A DNA stretch of 64,000 nucleotides from Gammaproteobacteria bacterium. Lineage in GTDB: Bacteria > Pseudomonadota > Gammaproteobacteria > Pseudomonadales > Halieaceae. The first letter of the stretch is position 1. Each line of letters starts with the position of its first letter. Below are positions 8,916 to 17,149 of the stretch, one piece after another. The notes beneath the pieces are model-generated. The model saw only the letters and a list, made by a program, of their open reading frames with translations, ran no database searches and was not told the DNA's origin. The position numbers and the translations under genes were made by a program. The DNA lies in contig JAHEKX010000001.1 of assembly GCA_024644535.1 (NCBI GenBank), forward strand, positions 62,001-126,000. Reading direction: 5' to 3'.

Positions 8916-11900
8916 TTAAAATTTCCAGTCGACACCAACCGATAAAGACATGCCTTTTTCGAACGCCTGGAAGGTCTTCCCTCCCTGCGTATATTCATAT
9001 TCGCTATTCAAAATATTGCTGAGTTTGGCCTTCAAAGTGCCCTGCTCAGCAAACTCCCAGCGATACACTACATTCAAATCTAAGCGCGGCTCATAGATCA
9101 CATCCGGTGCGCCAGAGACGCCGACATCGGCAATCGACTCGCCGCTTTGGTTCAGCAGCAAAGTAAGCTGCTGCCCGCTGGTGAAGTCGTCGTAGCCAAT
9201 CACTAGGTTAGCCGTGTATTTGGGCTGCCCCTGCAGTGGGCGGCCAGTGCTGCCACTGCCGAAAGTCACTTCAGATTCGATAATCGCCGTGTTGAATGAA
9301 ACAAAGATCGAATCGTCGTAGTCATTGCCCAACATGAATTCCTTACGGCCCTCGATTTCCACCCCGTAAAGTTCCGCACTGTCTGAGTTAGTAAACGTGC
9401 GCGAATTACCCGCAGTACCCGATGCGGGCTGCACAACGCGTTCAATAGGCTTGTCGAAGTCTTTGTAAAATAGGGCCACAGATAGGCTGTCTTGCTCGTC
9501 GAAGTACCATTCCCAGCGCAAATCGGCGTTCATAATTGTCGATATCTGTAAGAAAGGATTACCACGTACACGGAAGTTAAACTCGGTGTCATAGAAGGTT
9601 GCGTTGGCGGCTTCTTTAAAATCTGGGCGCGCGACCGTTTCAGATACCGCAAAACGCAACTGGTGCGAATCGTTGATAAACCAGTTAACACCAAGTCCTG
9701 GCAACACTGAGGACTCGTCAATTAATGATTCAACCGGTGCTTGCGTACCCTGCAAAGAAAACGTTTTGGTGGTTTGCTTGTACGTTTCGTAACGCGCTCC
9801 CACTAATACCTGCCAAGAAGTGTTGAAGGTATGGTCATACGAAAAATAGACGCTGTTGTAATCGAGCTCAGCATCGTAGCTGTCACTGGCGAGTGTCTTA
9901 TCAACAAAAACAAAACCGTCATTCGGATTGTCGGCAATGGTATCAAGTTCGGCTGACACACCTACAACCAGGACTTCTGAAACAAGCATGTTATCGGTGT
10001 TTAGTAAATCATCGCGCGCCTGGTTAATATTAAAACCGTAGGTCTTGGACTCAGAATCACGCTCACGATAGATGCTTTGCGCGCCGAACTGCAGCGACGA
10101 GAACGCTTCGCCATCGTCAAAAATATCCCAAGTAAAATCTAGGGTTCCATCGAAATTGGCATCGGTTAATTCGTCATAGCGCTTAAACGTTGTGCCCGGC
10201 TCAATGAAAAACCCGTTCAAGCCCACTAATTGTTGGTCATTTAATCGGTCAAACGCAAAGCCAGCTTTGAGCTCGGTTGCATTGGTTTGCGACTGAGAGG
10301 CCCGAAACTCAGACTCACGACGCTCGGGAGAATCGCGACGCGCCTGACTGGCCGTAAACTGCCAGTCTAAAAAGAGTGAGCCGCTCTCATTCAAGGTGTG
10401 GGTACCTAACACCTGCTGTGAAATAAACTGCCGCTCAACCCATTCGATAGTCTGCTTATATACGGCTTGTCGTTCGTCACCCTCTTCACCCACCGAACGT
10501 TCCACCGCACTTTCAGTCACGCGCGATATTAGGGTATTGCTCTCGATGGTGTTGTCACCGAAGTTCCAACCTACAGCAATCAAACCGCTCAGCTCAATTT
10601 CGTTCTTAATGCTCTGGTACTTGAAATTGTCTAAAATTTCTCCGGTCGGCGTGTAGCTGTTGCGCACACCGTTGTCTCGCTGCGCCCAGCTGTTCGAGAA
10701 GTTTACGGCAGCAAAGTAACCAAGTTCATGATCGCCCAAATAAAAGATATCGCCATAATCCGCACCGACATCGACGTCTGGCTGCGCTGTTGTCATTTCA
10801 AGATCAAAATTATCTTTCAATATCGTTGCGCCAAGCCGACGCAGCTCCCCCTCGATCGCATCGTTAATCTCGAAGGTCGTACCGTTTTTTGTGTCTTCCA
10901 CAACGCCCAAATTCAGAATTTGAGTAATGGCTTTAAGCGTCGCCGGTTCTGGCCGCTCAGTCGGGTCCCATCCAATAAAATCAAAGCCGTTATCTACGGG
11001 GTCATGTGCAACATCGCTACCGATTAAACCGAAGACGCCACCGGTGCCAAACGACACACCACCGCCGGGCTCATCTGGAAAGGTTTTTGTGTTAATAACC
11101 AAGTTACCACCAGTGGATTCGCCTGGCATAAAGCCTAAAAACGTCTTCTTGATATCGAGCTGATTCACAAAACTGCTAGGGAACAAATCAAGAGGTACCG
11201 TTCTTTTCGAGGGATCGGTGCTGGGTAAGGTCGACCCGTTCAAGGTCGAGGTTATGTAACGTCCGCCCAAACCGCGAATAAAAATAAACTTATCGTCTTG
11301 TACCGAAATACCGGGCACTCGGACAACAGCAGCAGCCACGTCGGCGTCCGAAAAACGGACCAACAGCTCGTTATCCATAGTGTCAACAATGCTTGACGTA
11401 TCGCGCTCGGACACTTCCATGCCGCCGGGATTAAATGTACCCAAGACCACGACTTCTTCAATGGAAGGCATGGCGATTTCAAAACCGCCTTCTTCACCCG
11501 GTAAGTCAAAATTCACAGCGCGCGTGACACCACCTAACACACGCAGCGTACGAGAATCATCACCGTATTTAACAGTTAGTGGGCCGCGTGGTACTTCCAC
11601 CTCAGCTCGTCCCTGCATATTGGTCGACACAGCGCCTACGCCCGACACCATGACAATTTGGTTCGCCGCAGGCTTAACCCCTTTGCGAACGCGAATTTGT
11701 AATGTGCCTTTGGCCGCGCCCCGCTTTTCCGCAGCGCTCTCGACGGCCGAGAACACATCGAGATAGTGGATTAGCTCGTCGCCGTTTACGGTTACCACTA
11801 GATCCGCTAACTGCCCGTCGCCGGAGGGGAACCTGAGCACTTTTTCCTGGCCTTCTGCCCGAATAATTAGCACGTGACCACCCGCATCAAGGTCAGCCAC

Positions 11901-12083
11901 CAAACTACCGTCGGATTTGGTGTTGCCCAAGGCTTCGCCGTCAAGCACGACTTCAACACCAGCCAAAGCGCCCTCTTCGTCGTAGGCCTGAATAACAAGC
12001 TCATTATCCGCCACAGCCGATGTGGTAAGTGCCGCAAGAGCAAGCGACAAAGCCGATCGACGAAACGCAGACAAATTATTCAT
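8916..12083 (-). CDS. TonB-dependent receptor with N-terminal carboxypeptidase-like (PEGA/CarbopepD) domains
   Basis: About 1055 residues. The ATG at 12083 is preferred over 12098 because it gives a clean signal peptide (MNNLSAFRRSALSLALAAL, cleaved after SAVA). Residues 25-190 form two small beta-sandwich repeats (LVIQAYDEEGALAGVEVVLDG and LQIRVRKGVKPAANQIVM). The plug follows with EEVVVLGTFNP, DADVAAAVVRVPGISVQDDKFIFIRGLGGRY and a STGGNLVINTKTFPDEPG block, then a long beta-barrel ending VGVDWKF with the terminal Phe of outer-membrane proteins. It imports a TonB-energised ligand across the outer membrane. It precedes the duplicated surface lipoprotein in one operon, recalling SusC/SusD-type receptor and lid pairs although the lipoprotein is not SusD-like. 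No Fur-like site is seen upstream. The ligand is unknown. Confidence 0.9.
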   Translation of the reverse strand: MNNLSAFRRSALSLALAALTTSAVADNELVIQAYDEEGALAGVEVVLDGEALGNTKSDGSLVADLDAGGHVLIIRAEGQEKVLRFPSGDGQLADLVVTVNGDELIHYLDVFSAVESAAEKRGAAKGTLQIRVRKGVKPAANQIVMVSGVGAVSTNMQGRAEVEVPRGPLTVKYGDDSRTLRVLGGVTRAVNFDLPGEEGGFEIAMPSIEEVVVLGTFNPGGMEVSERDTSSIVDTMDNELLVRFSDADVAAAVVRVPGISVQDDKFIFIRGLGGRYITSTLNGSTLPSTDPSKRTVPLDLFPSSFVNQLDIKKTFLGFMPGESTGGNLVINTKTFPDEPGGGVSFGTGGVFGLIGSDVAHDPVDNGFDFIGWDPTERPEPATLKAITQILNLGVVEDTKNGTTFEINDAIEGELRRLGATILKDNFDLEMTTAQPDVDVGADYGDIFYLGDHELGYFAAVNFSNSWAQRDNGVRNSYTPTGEILDNFKYQSIKNEIELSGLIAVGWNFGDNTIESNTLISRVTESAVERSVGEEGDERQAVYKQTIEWVERQFISQQVLGTHTLNESGSLFLDWQFTASQARRDSPERRESEFRASQSQTNATELKAGFAFDRLNDQQLVGLNGFFIEPGTTFKRYDELTDANFDGTLDFTWDIFDDGEAFSSLQFGAQSIYRERDSESKTYGFNINQARDDLLNTDNMLVSEVLVVGVSAELDTIADNPNDGFVFVDKTLASDSYDAELDYNSVYFSYDHTFNTSWQVLVGARYETYKQTTKTFSLQGTQAPVESLIDESSVLPGLGVNWFINDSHQLRFAVSETVARPDFKEAANATFYDTEFNFRVRGNPFLQISTIMNADLRWEWYFDEQDSLSVALFYKDFDKPIERVVQPASGTAGNSRTFTNSDSAELYGVEIEGRKEFMLGNDYDDSIFVSFNTAIIESEVTFGSGSTGRPLQGQPKYTANLVIGYDDFTSGQQLTLLLNQSGESIADVGVSGAPDVIYEPRLDLNVVYRWEFAEQGTLKAKLSNILNSEYEYTQGGKTFQAFEKGMSLSVGVDWKF

Positions 12084-12156
12084 TTTCACCCCATCCATTA
12101 AATGTGCCGGGGAGGTCTATGAAGCTCCCCATTCATGCGATCATCGTAGTGGGAAA

Positions 12157-12178
12157 TTGCGACAATATTGTTACGCAA
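12157..12178. promoter_or_regulatory. imperfect palindrome upstream of the TonB receptor operon
   Basis: TTGCG-ACAAT-ATTGT-TA-CGCAA: both arms match except for two extra bases in the right one. Its centre is about 85 bp before the receptor ATG, in the only non-coding stretch (12099-12312) that can hold the promoter. It could be an operator; the binding protein is unknown. The same spacer also holds several scattered copies of TGACAA. Confidence 0.35.
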
Positions 12179-12312
12179 GCGGTTTTTTTACACCTCAACC
12201 TCTTTAGGATGGAGCGATTTTAAGCCCTTGTTTTGTATCGGAATAAGGCTTGTTGAGGTTCTGCAATTGTGACAATGCCGTGACAAATTTAGAAAAAATG
12301 ACAAAATGACAG

Positions 12313-13128
12313 TTACGCTATTGACTCTGATTTCAATGGCGACTTAAGCTCAGCTGCAAGACTTTCGGAGGTGGAGAGAAGCGTCAAGGTAGGGTGCAGT
12401 AAGTGAAACTTACCGTCAAAATCCTGAACCAAAGCGGTACAGTTTTCCACCCAATCGCCGTCGTTGTAATAAGACACACCTGCACGCTTTAGCATCGAGG
12501 GATAATGAAGATGTCCACAAATCAAGCCATCTACGCCCTGACGCCTGGCGTAATCTAAACCGGCATCATGGTAAGCTCTAATAGCGGCGTCTGCTTGCGC
12601 CACATTCGTCTTAACCCATTTCGCCAATGACCAGTAGGGCCAGCCCAAGCGCTCTCTTAGCACATTTATCCAACGATTAAGGGCCATGACTCCATCGTAG
12701 GCGGCATCGCCCAGCCAACGATTAAGGCGCGAATAACGCACCGCAAAATCCAACTCATCGCCATGCATGACCAAGAAGGTCTCGCCCATTTCGGTTTCAA
12801 ATCGAACATCGCGCGCTATATTAATCAAGCCGAATTCAGCCCCACAAAACTCGCGAAAATTGGCATCATGGTTGCCAGGAATATAAGTCACTTTAACGCC
12901 CTGTTTGGCCATCGACAGAAATTTACGCAACACATTGTTATGAGCTTGCGGCCAATGCACTCGTTTATGCATTGCCCAAACGTCAACGATATCGCCAACC
13001 AAAAACAATTGCTCGCAGCGAAGGCGCTTTAAAAATGCTAGCAATTGTTCTGCTTTACAGTGACGACTACCCAAATGTACATCTGAAATGAACACAGTCT
13101 TGTAGTGATAGTCGTACTTACGCTTCAC
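12313..13128 (-). CDS. LpxH-like metallophosphoesterase (UDP-2,3-diacylglucosamine diphosphatase family)
   Basis: 271 residues. The calcineurin-type metal motifs are all present: ISDVHLGS (residue 14), LVGDIVDVWA (42), IPGNHD (85), MHGDELD (120) and GHLHYPS (205). The layout matches the larger LpxH-related proteins (UDP-2,3-diacylglucosamine pyrophosphatase or phospholipid phosphatase type) rather than the ~240-residue E. coli LpxH itself. The start lies inside the 3' end of the acyltransferase gene (11-bp overlap), so the two proteins are made together. A role in removing a phosphate or nucleotide from a membrane lipid intermediate fits the neighbour, but the substrate is not certain. Confidence 0.83.
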   Translation of the reverse strand: MKRKYDYHYKTVFISDVHLGSRHCKAEQLLAFLKRLRCEQLFLVGDIVDVWAMHKRVHWPQAHNNVLRKFLSMAKQGVKVTYIPGNHDANFREFCGAEFGLINIARDVRFETEMGETFLVMHGDELDFAVRYSRLNRWLGDAAYDGVMALNRWINVLRERLGWPYWSLAKWVKTNVAQADAAIRAYHDAGLDYARRQGVDGLICGHLHYPSMLKRAGVSYYNDGDWVENCTALVQDFDGKFHLLHPTLTLLSTSESLAAELKSPLKSESIA

Positions 13129-14845
13129 CAGAACCGCCCTGTTTCATGTAGCGTTTGCGCCGACTGTTCTTTAAGTAATTTAAATCCACCACGACCAAGC
13201 CATCGACACAGTCTTTAAACTTTGGATCTACGTTAAAACCACTGAAACCTACGCCACCGACCTCCGCCACTTCAGTGTAATATTTGTACAAGGGAGGCAA
13301 GCTTTGATTGTTGTCTTTGAAGAACCGTTTTAACGCTTTAAAGTCTTTTTTGTAATCGCCAGCTGCCAGCACAGGATGGCTCGACAACCCCGCCCCCAAA
13401 TGACCATGGTACGCGCTGAAGGGCTCGACACCTGGCCAAAGTGGCTGAAAATAATGACTGTAAAACAACGTCAAGGCCTGCAGACACTCGGCTCCCAGAT
13501 CTTTACTGACTGACACAGGACCATACAACAGCTTAATGTGCGGCCTCTGCATCAGCAATGCGCCTATGCCACTCCAAAGTTCATCGAGTGAGTAGCGGTC
13601 GCGGTAGGCATGTTGAATAAAACTGCGTCCTAACTCTAAACTTCGCTTTAATTCTCGATTCCGCACTCCACTCAGATTAAATAGAGTGTTGGCATACAAG
13701 CCTTGCAGCCCCAGACTAGGCAAGATTTTCGACAAATCTGCGACCCGATAACCACCAGCCACTTGACGTGCCAATGGATCCCACAACAATAGGTGCTCGT
13801 AGTGATAGTCGTAATTATCGATATCTCGGGGCAAGCCCGAACCCTCACCTAAAGCCCTAAAGCTCAGTTCGCGCAGACGACCAAGCTCACGAATCAGGCA
13901 ATCACCAGGGGTCGCCCGATACAGTCTAATTTCGCGGCCGCGAGGAGTGACGCCAACCAATTCACAGCCCCTTATCTCTCGCTCCAGTAACAGTCTATTT
14001 TCGGCGGGCGCTATGGTTTGCTCACCTTGAAACAGGGGTGTTTTACCCCTCGCCAGGCGATACACATGGCGCTTAAACCGTTGTGCTGTCACCTTCGCAG
14101 GCTCGATTCGGCTGTAGTGTTCCAAGGGAATTAACTGACCCACGCGCGCATCGACTGTGCGATGACACTGTTTAAACATCTCTCGCACTAACCAAAGAGT
14201 GGCTAAGGGTTTTGCCAAAAATGAGAGGCTGTAAAAGAACACCGAATTTCGACCAGCGACAAAAATGGGCAAGATGGGAGACTTGGCTGAGCGAGCAATC
14301 TTCAAAAAGCCACTCTGCCACTCACCGTCTCGAACCCCTTGCGGACTAAAACGAGACACCTCACCGGCCGGAAAGATAATCACAGCACCATCGTCTTGGA
14401 GGTGTGCCTTAATTTTTTTTAAGTTAGCTTTGGGAGTACTGCCGTCCATATTATTCACAGGCAACAGCAAAGGGCTTAGCGGCTCTATGGCCAGTAGCAC
14501 ATCGTTAGCCACGACCTTGACGTCGGGGCGAACATCGGCGATCAGCTTTAGTAGAGCTAAGCCGTCGAGCGATCCGATTGGGTGATTGGCAACCACCACA
14601 ACTCGGCCCTCACTGGGTATCCGATCGCGCTCATAATCTCGTATTCGCAGCGAAAAATCGAAAAATCGCAACACCGATTCCACGAAATCTAAACCGCGTG
14701 AGTGCGGATGGTCCAGCTCAAACTGCTGTAGCCGCGACTCATGAAACAAAAAGCCCAAAAACCTTAACAGAACCGGTCCGATTCGAGTGTGACGTTCGAA
14801 AAACTCAGGAAAACGTGTCTCTAACGCCGCCTTGACGCTCAACAT
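13118..14845 (-). CDS. two-domain acyltransferase, PlsC-like plus OlsB/GNAT-like (possible OlsF)
   Basis: 575 residues. The N-terminal half has the PlsC/OlsA acyltransferase motifs ANHPIGSLDGLALL (His-x4-Asp, residue 87) and IFPAGEVSRFSP (residue 157). The C-terminal half, from about residue 300, is an OlsB/hemolysin-like GNAT N-acyltransferase domain (YRATPGDCLIRELGRLRELSF, YDYHYEHLLLWD, VAGGYRVADL, ELGRSFIQHAYR). This order matches the known bifunctional OlsF enzymes, which N-acylate ornithine and then O-acylate the product to form ornithine lipid, a phosphorus-free membrane lipid. Fusions with the same domains but untested substrates are also common, so the ornithine assignment is inference. 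Operon with the SutA-like protein upstream and the phosphoesterase downstream. Confidence 0.78.
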   Translation of the reverse strand: MLSVKAALETRFPEFFERHTRIGPVLLRFLGFLFHESRLQQFELDHPHSRGLDFVESVLRFFDFSLRIRDYERDRIPSEGRVVVVANHPIGSLDGLALLKLIADVRPDVKVVANDVLLAIEPLSPLLLPVNNMDGSTPKANLKKIKAHLQDDGAVIIFPAGEVSRFSPQGVRDGEWQSGFLKIARSAKSPILPIFVAGRNSVFFYSLSFLAKPLATLWLVREMFKQCHRTVDARVGQLIPLEHYSRIEPAKVTAQRFKRHVYRLARGKTPLFQGEQTIAPAENRLLLEREIRGCELVGVTPRGREIRLYRATPGDCLIRELGRLRELSFRALGEGSGLPRDIDNYDYHYEHLLLWDPLARQVAGGYRVADLSKILPSLGLQGLYANTLFNLSGVRNRELKRSLELGRSFIQHAYRDRYSLDELWSGIGALLMQRPHIKLLYGPVSVSKDLGAECLQALTLFYSHYFQPLWPGVEPFSAYHGHLGAGLSSHPVLAAGDYKKDFKALKRFFKDNNQSLPPLYKYYTEVAEVGGVGFSGFNVDPKFKDCVDGLVVVDLNYLKNSRRKRYMKQGGSGEA

Positions 14846-14848
14846 AGT

Positions 14849-15046
14849 TTAGAAACCCAGCGAATCAAAACCCACTTCAATACGTTGCCATAGTGATTGA
14901 TGCGCGGTTTTGATTTGGCATGGACGATAATGACTCTCCAGCGTTTTAATCTCGCCACCCGCTGCAAGAAAACGCTGAACTTCTTGATTTAACTGATCCC
15001 GTAACCGTTGCTTCTCGTGTCTTTTATCGTTTTGCTGCAGTTCCAT
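14849..15046 (-). CDS. small basic protein with a SutA-like FLxxGGxI motif
   Basis: 65 residues, strongly charged, with predicted helix in the first 25. The core VQRFLAAGGEIKTLE closely resembles the conserved patch of SutA, the small RNA-polymerase-binding protein of pseudomonads active in slow growth, but this protein lacks the long acidic arm. The similarity is short and recalled from memory, so no function is claimed. It lies 3 bp before the acyltransferase gene, so it is probably the first cistron of the lipid cassette. Confidence 0.7.
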   Translation of the reverse strand: MELQQNDKRHEKQRLRDQLNQEVQRFLAAGGEIKTLESHYRPCQIKTAHQSLWQRIEVGFDSLGF

Positions 15047-15068
15047 AGACCCATCCTCATAGATTGGA

Positions 15069-15098
15069 TGGATACAGTGTCTATTGAACTTATGTCAA
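15069..15098 (-). promoter_or_regulatory. possible sigma-70 promoter of the lipid cassette
   Basis: On the minus strand TTGACA (15093-15098) is followed after 18 bases by TATCCA (15069-15074), 23 bp before the start of the small SutA-like gene. The -35 is perfect, the -10 is weak, and the short leader is plausible. Confidence 0.35.
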
Positions 15099-15139
15099 TT
15101 CCGAGACACAGTAATGAAAATTTGGTGACAATCGACGCA

Positions 15140-15595
15140 TCAAAGCTTCGCTAAAAAACGATCTAACGAATTCGCAAAGTTTGCTCGATCACGCTGCGAT
15201 AACGGCGGTGGCCCGCCCGTTTGAACACCCGAGCTGCGCATGGTATCCATAAAATCACGCAGATTCAGGCGACTTTTGATATTTGCTTTTGTCAGCTCTT
15301 CACCGCGCATATTAATCACTAAGGCACCTGCGGTAATCGCTTGGTCAGCCAAGGGAATATCATTACTAACCAATAAATCGCCCGGCGAAATATGCTCGGC
15401 GATATAATCGTCAGCGACGTCAAAACCACTACTTACCTGCACAAAGGATGAGTAGCTTGTACTCGCGATACCCAGGTTGTGATTGGCAACAAATATGGCT
15501 TTCACAGCCACGCGGTTGGCAGCTTTTAAAATAATTTCGCGCAGAACTTTTGGGCATGCATCGGCATCTACCCATATCCTAGCTGACTCATCCAT
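15140..15595 (-). CDS. YaiI/YqxD family protein (DUF188)
   Basis: 151 residues from the ATG at 15595. A longer reading to 15781 would run into the transporter gene and adds sequence unlike the family. IWVDADACPKVLREI at the start, VSNDIPLADQAI in the middle and RDFMDTMRSSGVQTGGPPPLS near the end are hallmarks of the family, which has a PIN-like metal-binding fold. Its cellular role is not known; a nuclease function has been suggested from the fold. It lies 14 bp after the BCCT gene, so it is read from the same transcript. Confidence 0.92.
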   Translation of the reverse strand: MDESARIWVDADACPKVLREIILKAANRVAVKAIFVANHNLGIASTSYSSFVQVSSGFDVADDYIAEHISPGDLLVSNDIPLADQAITAGALVINMRGEELTKANIKSRLNLRDFMDTMRSSGVQTGGPPPLSQRDRANFANSLDRFLAKL

Positions 15596-15609
15596 ACACT
15601 TTATTTCGC

Positions 15610-17133
15610 TCAGCGCTCTGCTAACAACTCTTGCGCCATTCTGGGGGCCACCCAAACTGAGGTCAATAAAATTAACGAGACGGGCACGGCGGTTATTACG
15701 ATAAAGGACTGCAAGGCCGACACCCCCCCCGCGCCAATCACCACTAAAATCATAGCAACCAATCCCATGAGCACGCCCCAAAACACGCGCAAAGCAGTAC
15801 TTGGGTGTTCATGACCCGTCATTGCCATCGATACGGCATAGGTCATAGAGTCACCGGTGGTAGCCACAAAAATTGTCGTCAGGATTAAAAAAAGCAGAGA
15901 AATCACAAACCCATTAGGCAATTGTTGCGTTATAGCTAACAAGGCGGCGGGTAAATTGAACCCTTCGAAAGCATCGCTCACCGACCCGGGATTCATAATT
16001 TCATAACCAATACCTGCGCCGCCAATAATGGTAAACCAAACCGTTGTGACCAAAGGCGCAAGCACGCTCAACACCAAGACCAACTCGCGAATGGTGCGAC
16101 CTTTCGAGATACGCGCCATAAAAATCGCCATCATTGGGCCATAACCAATAAACCAGCCCCAAAAAAACACTGTCCAACCTTCCAGCCAAGCTTCGTCTGA
16201 ACGATAGGTTGCCATGCCGACGAAGTCACTTATGTAAACGCCCAAGCTCTGCACGTATTGGTCGCTGATAAAGGTCGTGGGGCCCAGCACCAAGACATAG
16301 GTCATTAAACACACACCCAGCACAACGTTAATACTGCTTAGTATTTGTATGCCTTTGGTCAAGCCCGAAATGGCCGATATCGTGTAAATACCCATTAACC
16401 CCAGAACGATCATAATTTGGGTAGCGACGGTATCCTCAAAACCAAACAAAGCAGCCAAACTGTAGCTCATTTGTAAACCCAAAAATCCGATGGGTCCCAC
16501 CGTGCCAGCAATGACCGCAATTACTGAAAACGCATCGACCGCTCCCCCTAGCCAGCCATAAAGTACCCTGTCGCCGAGCACGGGGTACAGCAGTGTTCGC
16601 GGTTTTAGCGGCAACCCTTTGTGGTAATGCAGGTGCATTAAAGTGATCGTTGATAAACTACCCAGTATGGTCCAAGCCAAAAAGCCCCAGTGCATGAAGC
16701 TTTGCGCCAGCGCCGCAGAAGCGGCCTGGGAAGAACCCGCTTCAACATCAAAATAAGGCGGACTATTAAGAAAGTGCGCAACGGGCTCTGCGGCAGCCCA
16801 AAATACTCCGCCGCCAGCCAACAAGGTACACATGATAATGGCGACCCATTTAAAGTTGCTCAGCTCTGGCGTCTTGCCCCCAAGACGCAAAGGTCCTGCT
16901 CGACCCATTGCTAATACCAGGGCAACAATAAAAGTCGCCAGCATTAGCAACTGCCAGAACGCCCCGAACATTAAAGAAGACCAATGCGAACCGCTTCGAA
17001 CCCATATCGCTAAGGTATCAATATCGATAAGCGCAATAACAACAAAGGCCAACAGAAAGCCCGCGCTGATAAAAAATACCGGTCGATCTACGCTGTTGAG
17101 TAGCCCTAGATCCCGCGTGTTTAGATCCGTCAT
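15610..17133 (-). CDS. BCCT family transporter (betaine/choline/carnitine type)
   Basis: 507 residues with about 12 membrane segments. The family signature WTVFFWGWFIGYGPMMAIFM followed by ARISKGRTIREL lies near residue 315, and FWAAAEPVAHF near residue 107 is the conserved TM3 region. BCCT carriers move quaternary ammonium or sulfonium solutes with sodium or protons for osmoprotection or catabolism. The aromatic box in TM8 partly differs from the usual GSWTLFYWGWW form, so the substrate may differ from glycine betaine. It sits between a TPR-sulfotransferase (16 bp upstream) and DUF188 (14 bp downstream) in one operon. Confidence 0.92.
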   Translation of the reverse strand: MTDLNTRDLGLLNSVDRPVFFISAGFLLAFVVIALIDIDTLAIWVRSGSHWSSLMFGAFWQLLMLATFIVALVLAMGRAGPLRLGGKTPELSNFKWVAIIMCTLLAGGGVFWAAAEPVAHFLNSPPYFDVEAGSSQAASAALAQSFMHWGFLAWTILGSLSTITLMHLHYHKGLPLKPRTLLYPVLGDRVLYGWLGGAVDAFSVIAVIAGTVGPIGFLGLQMSYSLAALFGFEDTVATQIMIVLGLMGIYTISAISGLTKGIQILSSINVVLGVCLMTYVLVLGPTTFISDQYVQSLGVYISDFVGMATYRSDEAWLEGWTVFFWGWFIGYGPMMAIFMARISKGRTIRELVLVLSVLAPLVTTVWFTIIGGAGIGYEIMNPGSVSDAFEGFNLPAALLAITQQLPNGFVISLLFLILTTIFVATTGDSMTYAVSMAMTGHEHPSTALRVFWGVLMGLVAMILVVIGAGGVSALQSFIVITAVPVSLILLTSVWVAPRMAQELLAER

Positions 17134-17149
17134 CGTGACCTCTTCTTCG

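Noticed and set aside
15596-15781. N-terminal extension of the DUF188 gene
   Set aside because: It overlaps the BCCT gene on the same strand and has no similarity to the family. The internal ATG at 15595 gives the conserved IWVDADACP start.
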